A model generated the notes under the pieces. It made no database searches and was not told where the DNA came from. It was given only the letters and a program-made list of their open reading frames with translations. Below, piece by piece: positions 50,575 through 58,840 of a stretch of DNA of 64,000 nt; position 1 is the stretch's first letter; the number at the start of each line of letters is the position of its first letter. The DNA comes from Actinomycetota bacterium (lineage in GTDB: Bacteria > Actinomycetota > UBA4738 > HRBIN12). The position numbers and the translations under genes were made by a program. The stretch covers positions 382,303 to 446,302 of the forward strand of contig JBBECT010000004.1 of NCBI GenBank assembly GCA_040881665.1. Direction: 5' to 3'.

Positions 50575-51116
50575 GTTGCACCTCCTTCGTGTGGGTGATC
50601 CTTCAGCGCGCGACGAAGCGACCGACGGGCTCGATAGATTCGGCCCCGGATCGAAGCCGGGGCAACCCCGAGAACAGCCCCGACCTCGGTCGAGTCGAAG
50701 CCCAGCCACTCGACGAGGATCAGCGCCTCTCGCTGGTCGGCCGGCAAGCGCCGTAGCGCCCGGATGACGTCCAGCCTCGCCTCAGCCGGAGCGATGACAT
50801 CCCCCGAACTCAGCGAATCGAGCTCGACCGCTTCGGTTGGCCGAGGCGCCTGCCGCCATCTTGAAAGCAGATTCAGGGCAACGCGGTACAGATATCCCTC
50901 GGGACTTTGCATTTGAGCCACCCGATCCCAGCGCTCGTAGACCCGGGTGAATGCCTCCTGGGCTATGTCATCAGCATCCGCCAAGTGGCCCGTCAGCAGA
51001 TATAGCGTTCGGCCCAACCTGACGTACTGGGACCGAAAGAAGACCTCGAACGTTCGCGTCCTTGGCTCGGGGCTCGGCCCTGCCCTGTCCCTATGCCTGC
51101 CTTCAGAGAGTGCCAT
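50571..51116 (-). CDS. ECF sigma factor (SigE/SACE-type)
   Basis: 181 aa from the ATG at 51116. Sigma region 2 has YLLTGHLADADDIAQEAFTR and region 2.4-like WDRVAQMQSPEGYLYRVALN. Region 4 has LRRLPADQREALILVEWLGF and EVGAVLGVAPASIRGRIYRA. It directs RNA polymerase to a small regulon, likely including its own operon. The following gene is the putative anti-sigma. A secreted repeat protein is encoded 51 nt upstream on the same strand. Confidence 0.92.
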   Translation of the reverse strand: MALSEGRHRDRAGPSPEPRTRTFEVFFRSQYVRLGRTLYLLTGHLADADDIAQEAFTRVYERWDRVAQMQSPEGYLYRVALNLLSRWRQAPRPTEAVELDSLSSGDVIAPAEARLDVIRALRRLPADQREALILVEWLGFDSTEVGAVLGVAPASIRGRIYRARRSLRRALKDHPHEGGAT

Positions 51117-51167
51117 CACCTATGTAGAGTCCTCGGTCGGACCATCTGTTTGCACGAATTCCTGCGC

Positions 51168-51710
51168 CTAATCGAGGATAACGGTCTCGCAGCCATCATT
51201 CCCGGGCCCAGGATCAATGATGAAGGTATCGTTGCCCGAACCACCCTCGCACCGGTCGCTGGTACCGGGTCCCCCATGTAGAAAGTCGTTTCCGGCCTGG
51301 CCCTTCAGGTCGTCATTGTCGCCATCATTGCCAAACAGATCGTCGTTGTCTGAATCGCCAAGGAGTTCGTCGTTCTGGTCCTGGCCCTTCATGACGTCGC
51401 GTTGGTTGCCGCCGTCGAGCTTGTCCGCTCCGCCCCCTCCGAGGAAGAAGCCGCCTCCTGGCGCCTGCGCAGTGCCGTCCTGTCCGCCATCTCCACAAAG
51501 CTTGTCATCGTCGCCCTTGCCGTCAGCTGAGTCATCTCCGCCCAGGCCGGACCAGACATCAACACCGCCGGTCCCATCGAATGAATTGTTTCCGTCCCCG
51601 CCGTGCTGACCGCTGGTTCCGAAGCAATTGTGATCGCCTGAGGCAGACACAGGCAGTGCGACGATCGCCGCTGTCAGCAAGATGACAGGGGTGATTCTGA
51701 ATCCATTCAT
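51168..51710 (-). CDS. Secreted RTX-like calcium-binding repeat protein
   Basis: 180 aa from the ATG at 51710 (GGGAGGACGGGC upstream). Signal peptide residues 6-24 (PVILLTAAIVALPVSASG). The rest is glycine/aspartate nonapeptide-like repeats: GGDGNNSFDGTGG, GLGGDDSADGKGDDDKLCG, GGGGADKLDGG, DNDDLFGNDGDNDDLKG and AGNDFLHGG. These should form a Ca2+-stabilised beta roll. It may be co-transcribed with the sigma factor downstream, or be its target. Confidence 0.8.
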   Translation of the reverse strand: MNGFRITPVILLTAAIVALPVSASGDHNCFGTSGQHGGDGNNSFDGTGGVDVWSGLGGDDSADGKGDDDKLCGDGGQDGTAQAPGGGFFLGGGGADKLDGGNQRDVMKGQDQNDELLGDSDNDDLFGNDGDNDDLKGQAGNDFLHGGPGTSDRCEGGSGNDTFIIDPGPGNDGCETVILD

Positions 51711-52100
51711 GCCCGTCCTCCCTTCTCTCCCCTTCTTGTGACGTACGCCATCGCGGGGAATCAACCAGTGATCGACACCTTCTACTGGAACGTGAACTCG
51801 ACGAAGGGGGTGATCTCGATCGCTCGGGCATCATCAGATGTCGCTGCCCTTCCGCCAGTCCTAGTCACTTGCGCACGCCCGCTTCACGTGTCGGTTGCGT
51901 CCGCCCAAACAGGAAATGTGCGTCTCTTCAAGACGGAGGCCCATCAGGATCCTGTCGCGCTCGGCTGTCACCGATCAAGAACGAGGCTGAGACAATCCCG
52001 TAACCGGGTACGGCGCAATGGGCCGACGGGATCGATCCTTGGGCTGAAACGCACCAGGGCGTCCTGGGTCCTGGCGGTTGCTCAATTGAAGGGATCCCGA
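51711..52100. other. Intergenic region
   Basis: About 390 bp upstream of the repeat protein. Plus-strand open frames lack motifs. It presumably holds the repeat-protein promoter; no clear ECF-type -35/-10 recognised. Confidence 0.35.
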
Positions 52101-52448
52101 TCAACGCAGACCAATCTCGGCGTCCCTGTACGCGGCAAGGATGAAGCCATATCCATAGACAGACCGAATCCGCACCGGCACGTGTTCCTGCTCTAGGCGC
52201 CGTCTCAGTCGCCCGACGGCCATTCGGACATGGCTCGTGTCGCTGTGGGCCTGGTAGTGCCATACGGCCGTGAGTAGTTCCTGGAAGGACCACGCCCTGA
52301 TCGGCCGTCGTGCAAGGAGGCAAAGAAGGGAAAAGTCTTGCGGCGCCAAGTGAAGGACCTTCCCCTGCCACCGCGCTTCATGACGGGCGAGGTCTACCAC
52401 GAGCTCGTCCAGTCCCTGATGGCTGGTGTCGCGGGTGTTCCGCTGCAT
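52101..52448 (-). CDS. Stand-alone OmpR/PhoB-type DNA-binding domain
   Basis: 115 aa from an ATG at 52448. The winged-helix core is HLAPQDFSLLCLLARRPIRA, SFQELLTAVWHYQ, SHVRMAVGRLRRRLEQEH and SVYGYGFIL. There is no receiver domain, and no receiver is found upstream in any frame. It is either a truncated response regulator left by rearrangement or a receiver-less regulator. It lies in the scar zone between broken genes. Confidence 0.65.
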   Translation of the reverse strand: MQRNTRDTSHQGLDELVVDLARHEARWQGKVLHLAPQDFSLLCLLARRPIRAWSFQELLTAVWHYQAHSDTSHVRMAVGRLRRRLEQEHVPVRIRSVYGYGFILAAYRDAEIGLR

Positions 52449-52739
52449 GTCCGCCCTCGAACCCCCGATGCTCAATGGGTGGCTGCGGGCACCTTTCACG
52501 CGCAGAGTATGGCACCTGTTCGCGGGTTGGTATCGGGCAATTGGGCGCTGCCCTGTCGGTCTACGCGCAAACAACCCAGGGCACCGTGGTGACGATGTCG
52601 GTGGCGCACGGTTGGGGAGTACTTGGAGGTCTGGATCGCCCAAGCACCTCTCTGCCGTGGAGTTCCCACATCCACCTCCCTCAGAATTACAACTATCAAT
52701 CCTGGCAGATCACCCTTGGATTAGTAGTTCGGTCGGACC

Positions 52740-53148
52740 CTACTCACCCCCAAGCTGCTCGAGGAGCGGCACAGCTGTATCGGCCCCCGGGAGTGATGCG
52801 GCGATCATGGCGCCGAATGTCGACCTCATCGCAGACGAGGAGATCAGGCGACCACTCGTCGGTCAACTCCAGAATGCGGGTGACCCGGCTGCGCGCCTCG
52901 CGCCTACAGTAGAAGTCGCGAAGAACACGGAACTCGCGTTCCATGTCGAACTCGATCAGCGAGGTGATCGTGCCGTCGTCCTCGCGGGATCCTGTTGGCG
53001 AGGCGAGCAGGGGGAACCCGAGTGCCTCGGCGACTGCCGTGCCGGAACGACGACCCGCGAACGCCACGGTGTGACCGGCCGCCCTGACGGCGTCGGCTAT
53101 GTTGACGAGAGGATCCGCGTGACCGCTCCCGCCCGCGAAGGTGAACAA
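52740..53148 (-). pseudogene. Broken UDP-glycosyltransferase (MGT-like), N-terminal fragment
   Basis: The frame starts around a TTG at 53148 (VLFTFAGGSGHADPLVNIAD), a typical GT-B N-terminus, and continues AVRAAGHTVAFAGR to PDLLVCDEVD. Near 52815 the family text switches frame to FGAMIAASLPGADTAVPL and stops after LLEQLGGE. Only about 135 of the expected 400 residues remain, with one frameshift. Confidence 0.75.
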
Positions 53149-53280
53149 GACCCGCGCGATTCGGCTTCCTCCATCCTCAGCTGCGGAGCCCTCTCAGGAG
53201 TTCGGGGCTCCTACCGGCGCTCCACCTTAGGATGACTCCCTGGGCGATCGTCTCGATGGAAGAAGAAGGGGGCTGGCGTC

Positions 53281-53646
53281 GTGGGCGCACCGACCAGCGT
53301 TGAGGATTACATGGCGTCGATCCCGGCGGAGCCGCGCGGGGCTCTGGAGAAGCTCCGGACGACGATCAAGGCCGCCGCGCCCGACGCGACCGAGGCGATC
53401 AGCTACCAGATGCCCGCGTTCAAGGATCACGGTAGCTTCCTCGTGTCCTACGCCGCGTTCAAGGATCACTGCAGCCTGTTCCCTGCGAGCGATGCGGTCA
53501 TGCAGGAGCTCGGCGACGAGTTGAAGCCCTACGTCGCCGGGAAGGGAACGATCCGCTTCCACGCGGACAAGCCCCTGCCCGCCGCGCTGGTGAAGAAGGT
53601 CGTCAAGATACGGCTCGCGGAGAACGCAGCGATCCGAGATCGCTGA
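53281..53646 (+). CDS. DUF1801 (YdhG-like) protein
   Basis: 121 aa from the GTG at 53281. Family blocks are VEDYMASIPAEPRGALEKLR, AISYQMPAFK and GKGTIRFHADKPLPAALVKK, with VKIRLAEN at the end. DUF1801 proteins have the frataxin-related Fra/YdhG fold; some bind iron, but function is not settled. It marks the return to intact host genes after the scar zone. Confidence 0.88.
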   Translation: MGAPTSVEDYMASIPAEPRGALEKLRTTIKAAAPDATEAISYQMPAFKDHGSFLVSYAAFKDHCSLFPASDAVMQELGDELKPYVAGKGTIRFHADKPLPAALVKKVVKIRLAENAAIRDR

Positions 53647-53767
53647 GGACACGGCCGTCGGGCGGGTGAGTCGGTCTCCCAGTTGCCTCCCGGCAGCGCT
53701 CTGGACTTGCTTCGCAGCTCCCGAGTAGGGTCGCGGCAGGTTCTTCGAGCGGGCGATCGAGGCGAAC

Positions 53768-54358
53768 ATGCGCAGGCACTTCAGGATCACGATCGGGATG
53801 GTGATCGTCGCCGGCTTCCTCGCCGTTCCCACGGCGGCACAGGCCGCGGGCGAGTTCTGTACGGGTCACGTGACCACGATCTTCGGAACGAACGGGCCGG
53901 ATTCCCCGGCAACGGGATTCGTGGGAACGTCGGGCGACGACGTGATGTTCGCCTTCCGTGGCGACGACGTCGTTCTCGGCGCGGCCGGTGACGACCAGCT
54001 CTGCGGATCCAAGGGAGACGACGAGATCGACGGTCAGGACGGTCACGACGGGCTCTACGGTGGCGACGACGACGACACGATCCGCGGGGGCGCGGGCCGC
54101 GACGTGATCTACGGCCTCGGCGACAACGACGTCGTCGGTGGAGGTCGGGGAGTCGACTACGTCGACGGCGGGTCCGGTGCCGATCGGGTGCGGGGAGGTT
54201 CCCACGCAGACGCTCTGTACGGTGGCACCGGCGACGACGTGCTGAACGCGATCGGGGGCGGCGCCGATCAGGTCTTCGGAGACGGTGGCGCCGACACCTG
54301 CCGTGTCGACGCGCTCGACACGTACGAGAGCTGCGAGTTCGTCGAACTCGTCGCTTGA
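53768..54358 (+). CDS. Secreted RTX-like calcium-binding repeat protein
   Basis: 196 aa from the ATG at 53768. Signal peptide up to AAQAAG near residue 27. From residue 45 come tandem G-G-x-G-x-D units: GTSGDDVMFAFRGDDVVLG, AAGDDQLCGSKGDDEIDG, GGDDDDTIRGGAGRDVIYG, GLGDNDVVGGGRGVDYVDG and GGTGDDVLNAIGG. These should bind Ca2+ and fold into a beta roll. The C-terminus has two Cys (ADTCRV, YESCEF). It ends 2 nt before a convergent gene. Confidence 0.85.
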   Translation: MRRHFRITIGMVIVAGFLAVPTAAQAAGEFCTGHVTTIFGTNGPDSPATGFVGTSGDDVMFAFRGDDVVLGAAGDDQLCGSKGDDEIDGQDGHDGLYGGDDDDTIRGGAGRDVIYGLGDNDVVGGGRGVDYVDGGSGADRVRGGSHADALYGGTGDDVLNAIGGGADQVFGDGGADTCRVDALDTYESCEFVELVA

Positions 54359-54360
54359 CC

Positions 54361-54987
54361 TCAGGGTGCGGGCGGAGCATCGATGCCGACCGCAACAGCG
54401 CGAACCGACATCGCGGCGTCGAGGCGTCGGAGGCGTTCCCCCTCGGATCGTTGGCGCCACCAGCCGAACGCGCAGCAGCCGAGCCCCGCGAGGACGAGCA
54501 GGGCGCCCCCGACCTTCACGATCGCGGCGATCGAGCCCGCGGCACCGAGCGCGTCGAGGCGTCCCAGCACGAACGCCCAGTCGTGGTGACCCCCGATCAG
54601 CTCGAGCTGCTGGATCGGGGCGTCCGCGATGTAGACGGATGCGTCCACCGCGCTCGTCCCGGCCCACGCCAGGCACACCGCACCGGAGGCGGCGTCGCTG
54701 CGGAGCCACACGAAATAGATGCCGAGGCCCAGTGGGACCGCGATCTGGGTGATCGACCCCATCGCCGCGGTCCACAGATCGGGCAGCGGATAGGTGAGTA
54801 GGTGGCCGAGCTCGTGGAACCCGAGATCCACGAGGCCGAGCAAGGGAACGCGAGTGTCGCGGACGAGCGGGAACCACGCCAGGAACAGGCACGCGCCGGC
54901 CGCGGCGACCCACTTCCACGTGTCCGACCACGTGGTCGCGGTGGGCGTGGAGCGAGCGAGGGCGGTCGGGGTCCGGGCGACGTTCAT
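54361..54987 (-). CDS. Multi-pass membrane protein with HELGH motif
   Basis: 208 aa from the ATG at 54987. About four TM segments. The first loop carries LVDLGFHELGHLLTYPLPD near residue 60, an HExxH zinc motif as in M50-like membrane proteases. The last TM is followed by a basic tail. The second M50 Asp motif is not clear, so protease activity is uncertain. It is transcribed toward the RTX-like gene and follows the histidine kinase operon. Confidence 0.65.
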   Translation of the reverse strand: MNVARTPTALARSTPTATTWSDTWKWVAAAGACLFLAWFPLVRDTRVPLLGLVDLGFHELGHLLTYPLPDLWTAAMGSITQIAVPLGLGIYFVWLRSDAASGAVCLAWAGTSAVDASVYIADAPIQQLELIGGHHDWAFVLGRLDALGAAGSIAAIVKVGGALLVLAGLGCCAFGWWRQRSEGERLRRLDAAMSVRAVAVGIDAPPAP

Positions 54988-55030
54988 CCCTCCAGGTATC
55001 GACCGGAGGGGGCCGGGCGTTGACCCCGCC

Positions 55031-56644
55031 TCAGCCGACGGCAGAGCTGTCGGTCGAGGTGTCTTCCTCCGTCGCCATCGGGTGCTGGCGCGGGATCCGC
55101 ACCGTGAACGTGCTCCCCTGGTCGGGGATGCTGTCGACATCGATCTTGCCGCCGAGGTGCTTGAGCAAGTCGGCCACCAGCGACAGGCCGAGCCCGGCGC
55201 CGCGGAAGGTTCGCGTCGACGAGGAGTCGACCTGATAGAAGCGATCGAAGATCCGGTCCACCTTCTCGGCGGGGATCCCGATCCCATGGTCGCGCACCCA
55301 GAACATGACGCCGTCCCCGTCGGCTCGCGCGCCCAGCTCGCACGGCGTCCCGTCGGGGGAGTACTTCAGGGCGTTGTCGATCAGGTTCGACACCACGCGC
55401 GAGAGCAGCTGGCGGTCGGTGTGCAGCACCGGCAGGTCGGTCGGAACGTCGACGATCACGCGGCTCGCTTCGCCCGACAGCCCCTCGACGACCTCGCGGC
55501 TGACGTCCTCGAACAGCACGCGCTGGATCGATAGCGGCAGTTCCCGGCTCTCCAGCCGTGAAGCTGTCAACAGGTTCTCGACCAGGCGCAGCAGCCGGTC
55601 GCCCTGACGTTCCATCCGTTCCAGGAACTCCTGGCGCAGCATCGCGTCCTCGGCAAACTCGCCCTGTTGGAGCGTCTTCGCGTACCCGATCAGCGCGGTC
55701 ACCGGCGTCCGTAGCTCGTGGGAGACGACGGCGACGAACTCTCCCTTCATCCGGTTGAGCTCGCGCAGCTCGTCGACGGTCTCGACCTCCTTCTGGAGCA
55801 GCTGTTCCAGGCGCTCGGCCTGCTCCTGGAGCAGCTCGTTTCGTTCGGCGAGCTGGTCGGCGAGGGCGCGGCTGCGGAAGTACATCTGCCGGGCGAACAC
55901 GAGCGGTGCGAGGAAGGCCACGACGGGCCACGCGCCCTCGAGCTCGTAGAACTGTGCGATCACGACGCCGAACAGTCCGAGCCCGAGGTAGGAGACGAGG
56001 AACTCCCACGGTCGCGCGCCGTGCATCCGCTCGATGACCTTGACCACGCTCGTGCGTTCGCGCAGCGACACGACGATCGCGACGACGGTCGCGTTCGTCG
56101 CGTAGGCGACGAGGGTCGCAGCCATCGCGGCGGGGAAGTCCCAGTACCAGGGGCCTTCATCGGGACGCAGCAGGTAGAACACCGCGCTACCCAGGATCAC
56201 CGACAGCGCGACCTGGAATCGGTTCGAGAGGGCGTTGACCAGCCCGACCTCGCCGCGGAGTTCACGAGGGTCGATCGAGCCGAGCAACGCGATCAATCCC
56301 GCGACCGGAGGTGTGAAAGTGATCGCCACGGCGATGAGGATCGGGAACGAGAGCGAGAGTTGCATCCCGGCCCAGGCATTGACCGGGATCACGTCGACCG
56401 CAGTCACGGTCAGCGCGAAGAAGACGATCGACGTGAGCTGCAGATCGGCGCTATCGGTGCGAAGGAGCGCCACGATCATCCAGGCGCCCGTTACGAAGAT
56501 CACCAAGAACTGCGCGATGCCCTCGACGAGCTTCAGGCGTTCGGCCGACATGGAGTGCCGTGACGTCTGGTTCTCTGCGCCCACCGTCGTGTCCACCGAT
56601 GGTTCCTCGCCTGCGGGGGTGGTAGTGCTCCGCCGCCGACTCAT
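55031..56644 (-). CDS. Membrane histidine kinase
   Basis: 537 aa from the ATG at 56644, overlapping the DUF5317 stop (ATGA). Residues 35-250 hold seven or eight TM helices with the NAWAGMQLSLSFPILIAVAI and PRELRGEVGLVNALSNRF segments seen in actinobacterial membrane sensors. A coiled coil runs about 255-300 (QLAERNELLQEQAERLEQLL). HisKA has His in VVSHELRTPVTALIG near 306. HATPase motifs are DNALKYSPDG, DHGIGIP and GAGLGLSLV. No response regulator is encoded nearby, so it is an orphan here. Confidence 0.9.
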   Translation of the reverse strand: MSRRRSTTTPAGEEPSVDTTVGAENQTSRHSMSAERLKLVEGIAQFLVIFVTGAWMIVALLRTDSADLQLTSIVFFALTVTAVDVIPVNAWAGMQLSLSFPILIAVAITFTPPVAGLIALLGSIDPRELRGEVGLVNALSNRFQVALSVILGSAVFYLLRPDEGPWYWDFPAAMAATLVAYATNATVVAIVVSLRERTSVVKVIERMHGARPWEFLVSYLGLGLFGVVIAQFYELEGAWPVVAFLAPLVFARQMYFRSRALADQLAERNELLQEQAERLEQLLQKEVETVDELRELNRMKGEFVAVVSHELRTPVTALIGYAKTLQQGEFAEDAMLRQEFLERMERQGDRLLRLVENLLTASRLESRELPLSIQRVLFEDVSREVVEGLSGEASRVIVDVPTDLPVLHTDRQLLSRVVSNLIDNALKYSPDGTPCELGARADGDGVMFWVRDHGIGIPAEKVDRIFDRFYQVDSSSTRTFRGAGLGLSLVADLLKHLGGKIDVDSIPDQGSTFTVRIPRQHPMATEEDTSTDSSAVG

Positions 56645-57213
56645 CGCTCGACTCCGTCTCCCGGTCCGGATGGGGCAAGCTCCGCGTGTGGCGCGACCAC
56701 GGGATGGCGCATCGCGGAGACGACGAAGATCCCCGCACCGACCCACATCACCAAGTCTCCGATGCTGATCGCCTGTTTGACCGGCGGCGGCACCGGGATC
56801 CAGTCGCTGAGCACGAGAAGCACGTCGTTGTCGGTGGCGATGTGATGCTTCGTCTGATCCATGGAGTTCAGGATGGCGATCGTGTCGCGCTGTCCGGATT
56901 CCTCGAGGGCATACCTCGTTACCGGCATACCGAAATTGGCCGTGATCACGACAGCGTTCATCGTGATCCCCACGAACACCAGCGCGAACCCAGACAACCG
57001 GACGTTGACGAGCGCAAACACGACGAGCATCGCGAATGAGGCGATCAAGAGGGGAACGAGGATCGGTCCGGGAACCGGACCGACCTGCAGCAGCAACCCC
57101 GCCACGGCGAGACCCCACCAGCGGAACCGCGTCGTGCTCAGCCCGGACAGACGTCCGCCGAACGCGTATCCCGCGACGACGCACGTGGTGATAACGATGA
57201 GCAGCGCTCGCAT
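56641..57213 (-). CDS. DUF5317 membrane protein
   Basis: 190 aa from the ATG at 57213. Five or six TM segments. Conserved blocks are GYAFGGRLSGLSTTRFRWWG, NAVVITANFGMPVT (NxGMPV), HHIATDNDVLLVLSDWIPVP and ISIGDLVMWVGAGIF, all typical of DUF5317. Its function is unknown. Overlap with the kinase gene suggests they work together in sensing or export. Confidence 0.85.
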   Translation of the reverse strand: MRALLIVITTCVVAGYAFGGRLSGLSTTRFRWWGLAVAGLLLQVGPVPGPILVPLLIASFAMLVVFALVNVRLSGFALVFVGITMNAVVITANFGMPVTRYALEESGQRDTIAILNSMDQTKHHIATDNDVLLVLSDWIPVPPPVKQAISIGDLVMWVGAGIFVVSAMRHPVVAPHAELAPSGPGDGVER

Positions 57214-57240
57214 CCTGCGCTGACCTCGATCCTGGCCGAT

Positions 57241-57408
57241 GAGCCCCGAACCGCCCGGGGCAGACGGAGATTCCGCCTGAATGGCGTATCGGGAGGCAAC
57301 GCTACGCCCTTTACCCCGGCCGAACCGGGCCCACTCGGGGGACCCCTTAAAGGCTGAGGGCCGATTTGCCGATAGCGGCTGAGAGTGCCGCCTTGGAAAG
57401 GAGGGTGA
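57241..57408 (+). ncRNA. Candidate structured leader upstream of a 27-residue peptide
   Basis: GGCGTA at 57283-57288 pairs with TACGCC 14 nt later. CCTTTA near 57308 pairs with TAAAGG near 57348, enclosing CCCGG-type stems. GCGGC/GCCGC flanks TGAGAGT near 57376-57393. Two GGCTGAG words occur. The region ends in AAAGGAGG before a very short ORF. It does not match riboswitch cores I know. Strand is inferred from the downstream ORF; it also forms the DUF5317 upstream region. Confidence 0.35.
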
Positions 57409-57413
57409 TGCCA

Positions 57414-57497
57414 ATGAAGCGGTATCGCCGCTTGGTGGCTTCACTCGGAGGTCTCGCGGTCTTTCTCTTGGCTGCAGGGGCTCCCTGGAAGTGGTGA
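57414..57497 (+). CDS. 27-residue hydrophobic peptide
   Basis: ATG at 57414, 8 nt after a near-perfect AAAGGAGG; an ATG at 57408 is too close to it. The peptide has a basic start (MKRYRRLVAS), a hydrophobic core (LGGLAVFLLAAG) and ends APWKW. It looks like a signal-anchor or exported peptide. The strong ribosome-binding site argues it is translated. Function unknown; a leader peptide or small membrane protein are options. Confidence 0.5.
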   Translation: MKRYRRLVASLGGLAVFLLAAGAPWKW

Positions 57498-57570
57498 AGC
57501 TCTGAGGTAGGTACGCGACGCGCCGTCGTCGGTCCGGTGTCCGTGAGCACCGGGTCGAGGCGGCCGTCGT

Positions 57571-58836
57571 TCATCCGGAGCGATCGGGAGGACCGTCCGG
57601 CGAGCCGTTTCCCGGGCCGGGCCCGGCGGAGTCGTCGCCGAGCGCCTCGGAGGCCAGACGCATCGCCTCGTCGTGGATCTGCCGCGCCGGGACTCCGCCC
57701 TCCCGCGCGACGCGCGCCACGTCGTCGTACTCGGGAGCGGTCCGAACGACGCGCCCGTCGAGCACCCCGATCTTCACCCGGACGGTCCCCGCGCTCGTCG
57801 CGACCTCGATCGACCGGCGTTCGAGCACCCGCTTGTCCACCGGGGTGGAGCGCACGCCGAGGGTTCCGGTCTCGAGGAACAGCAGACGCGTGAGGTCCTC
57901 CTCGAGCTCGGAGGAGCACAGCACCGAGACCGTCACGGCAGCGCGACCTTTCTTCATCACGATCGGGGTACACCACGCGTCCTGCGCTCCCGCCCCGAGT
58001 GCGCTCTCCACCGTCGCCGCGATCAGTTCCGGCGAGAGATCGTCGACGTTGGTCTCCAGTACCACCTCGCGCGATCGGCCGGGTCCCGCGATCCCATGAC
58101 CGTGACGTGCTCCCGCGCCGGTCGCCTCCTCGCCGAGGAGCACGCGCAGGACGTTGGGGAAGTCGAGCTGTCGGGTTCCGGCTCCGTACCCGGACGCATC
58201 CACCCGCATCGACGGCAGGTCACCGTAGCCCTCGACCGTCGCCGCGAGGATCGCCGCCCCGGTCGGCGTCGTCAGCTCGACCGGGACGCCGCGTGAATAC
58301 AGGGGAACGCCGCGCAGCAGCTCGACGACCGCCGGCGCCGGGATCGGGAGCATGCCGTGATCGACCCGCACGAGTCCCATCCCGGTCGGCACCGCCGAGC
58401 TGAAGATCCGATCGGCGCCGAGATCGGTGAGCGCGAGCGCGACCCCGACGATGTCGACGATCGAGTCGACGGCGCCGACTTCGTGGAACGTGACGAGCTC
58501 GACCTCCTTGTTGTGGACCCGCGCCTCCGCCTCGGCGAGCCGGCGGAAGATGCGCTGGGCGAGCGCGCGGGCCGGCTCCGGGAGGTCGGCGGCATCGAGC
58601 ACCTGCCGGATGCTCGCGTAGGTGCGGATCACCTCGCTCGCGGGCGTCTCGACGATCGCCCGCGTCGCGCCGATCCCGTCGGCCTCGACCTGCTCGAACG
58701 AGAGCTCGAACGGTTCGATCGGAAGCGCGTTCAACCGGTCGCGGATCGTGTCGCCGTCCGCGCCGGCGTCGACGAGCGCACCGAGTGCCATGTCCCCGGA
58801 GATCCCCGCGATGCAGTCGAAGTAGAGGAGCCGCAC
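57571..58836 (-). CDS. larC: Nickel-pincer cofactor insertion protein LarC
   Basis: 421 aa from the GTG at 58836, a single full-length frame (in some bacteria larC is split). Family motifs: YFDCIAGISGDMALGALVD at the start, VHNKEVELVTFHEVGAVDSI near 110-130, ELTTPTGAA near 195, LETNVDDLSPE near 265 and MKKGRAAV near 300. LarC inserts nickel into the pyridinium dithiocarboxylate nucleotide to give the NPN cofactor of lactate racemase-type enzymes. larB lies 4 nt upstream. Confidence 0.94.
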   Translation of the reverse strand: MRLLYFDCIAGISGDMALGALVDAGADGDTIRDRLNALPIEPFELSFEQVEADGIGATRAIVETPASEVIRTYASIRQVLDAADLPEPARALAQRIFRRLAEAEARVHNKEVELVTFHEVGAVDSIVDIVGVALALTDLGADRIFSSAVPTGMGLVRVDHGMLPIPAPAVVELLRGVPLYSRGVPVELTTPTGAAILAATVEGYGDLPSMRVDASGYGAGTRQLDFPNVLRVLLGEEATGAGARHGHGIAGPGRSREVVLETNVDDLSPELIAATVESALGAGAQDAWCTPIVMKKGRAAVTVSVLCSSELEEDLTRLLFLETGTLGVRSTPVDKRVLERRSIEVATSAGTVRVKIGVLDGRVVRTAPEYDDVARVAREGGVPARQIHDEAMRLASEALGDDSAGPGPGNGSPDGPPDRSG

Positions 58837-58840
58837 GGGG

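Noticed and set aside
57300-57413. TPP riboswitch (ACTCGGGGG ... GGCTGAGG looks similar to its 5' half)
   Set aside because: The 3' half with the ACCTGA and TAATACCAGC-type segments is missing.
57347-57976. Minus-strand ORF of 209 codons
   Set aside because: Overlaps larC in another frame with Arg-rich shadow composition.
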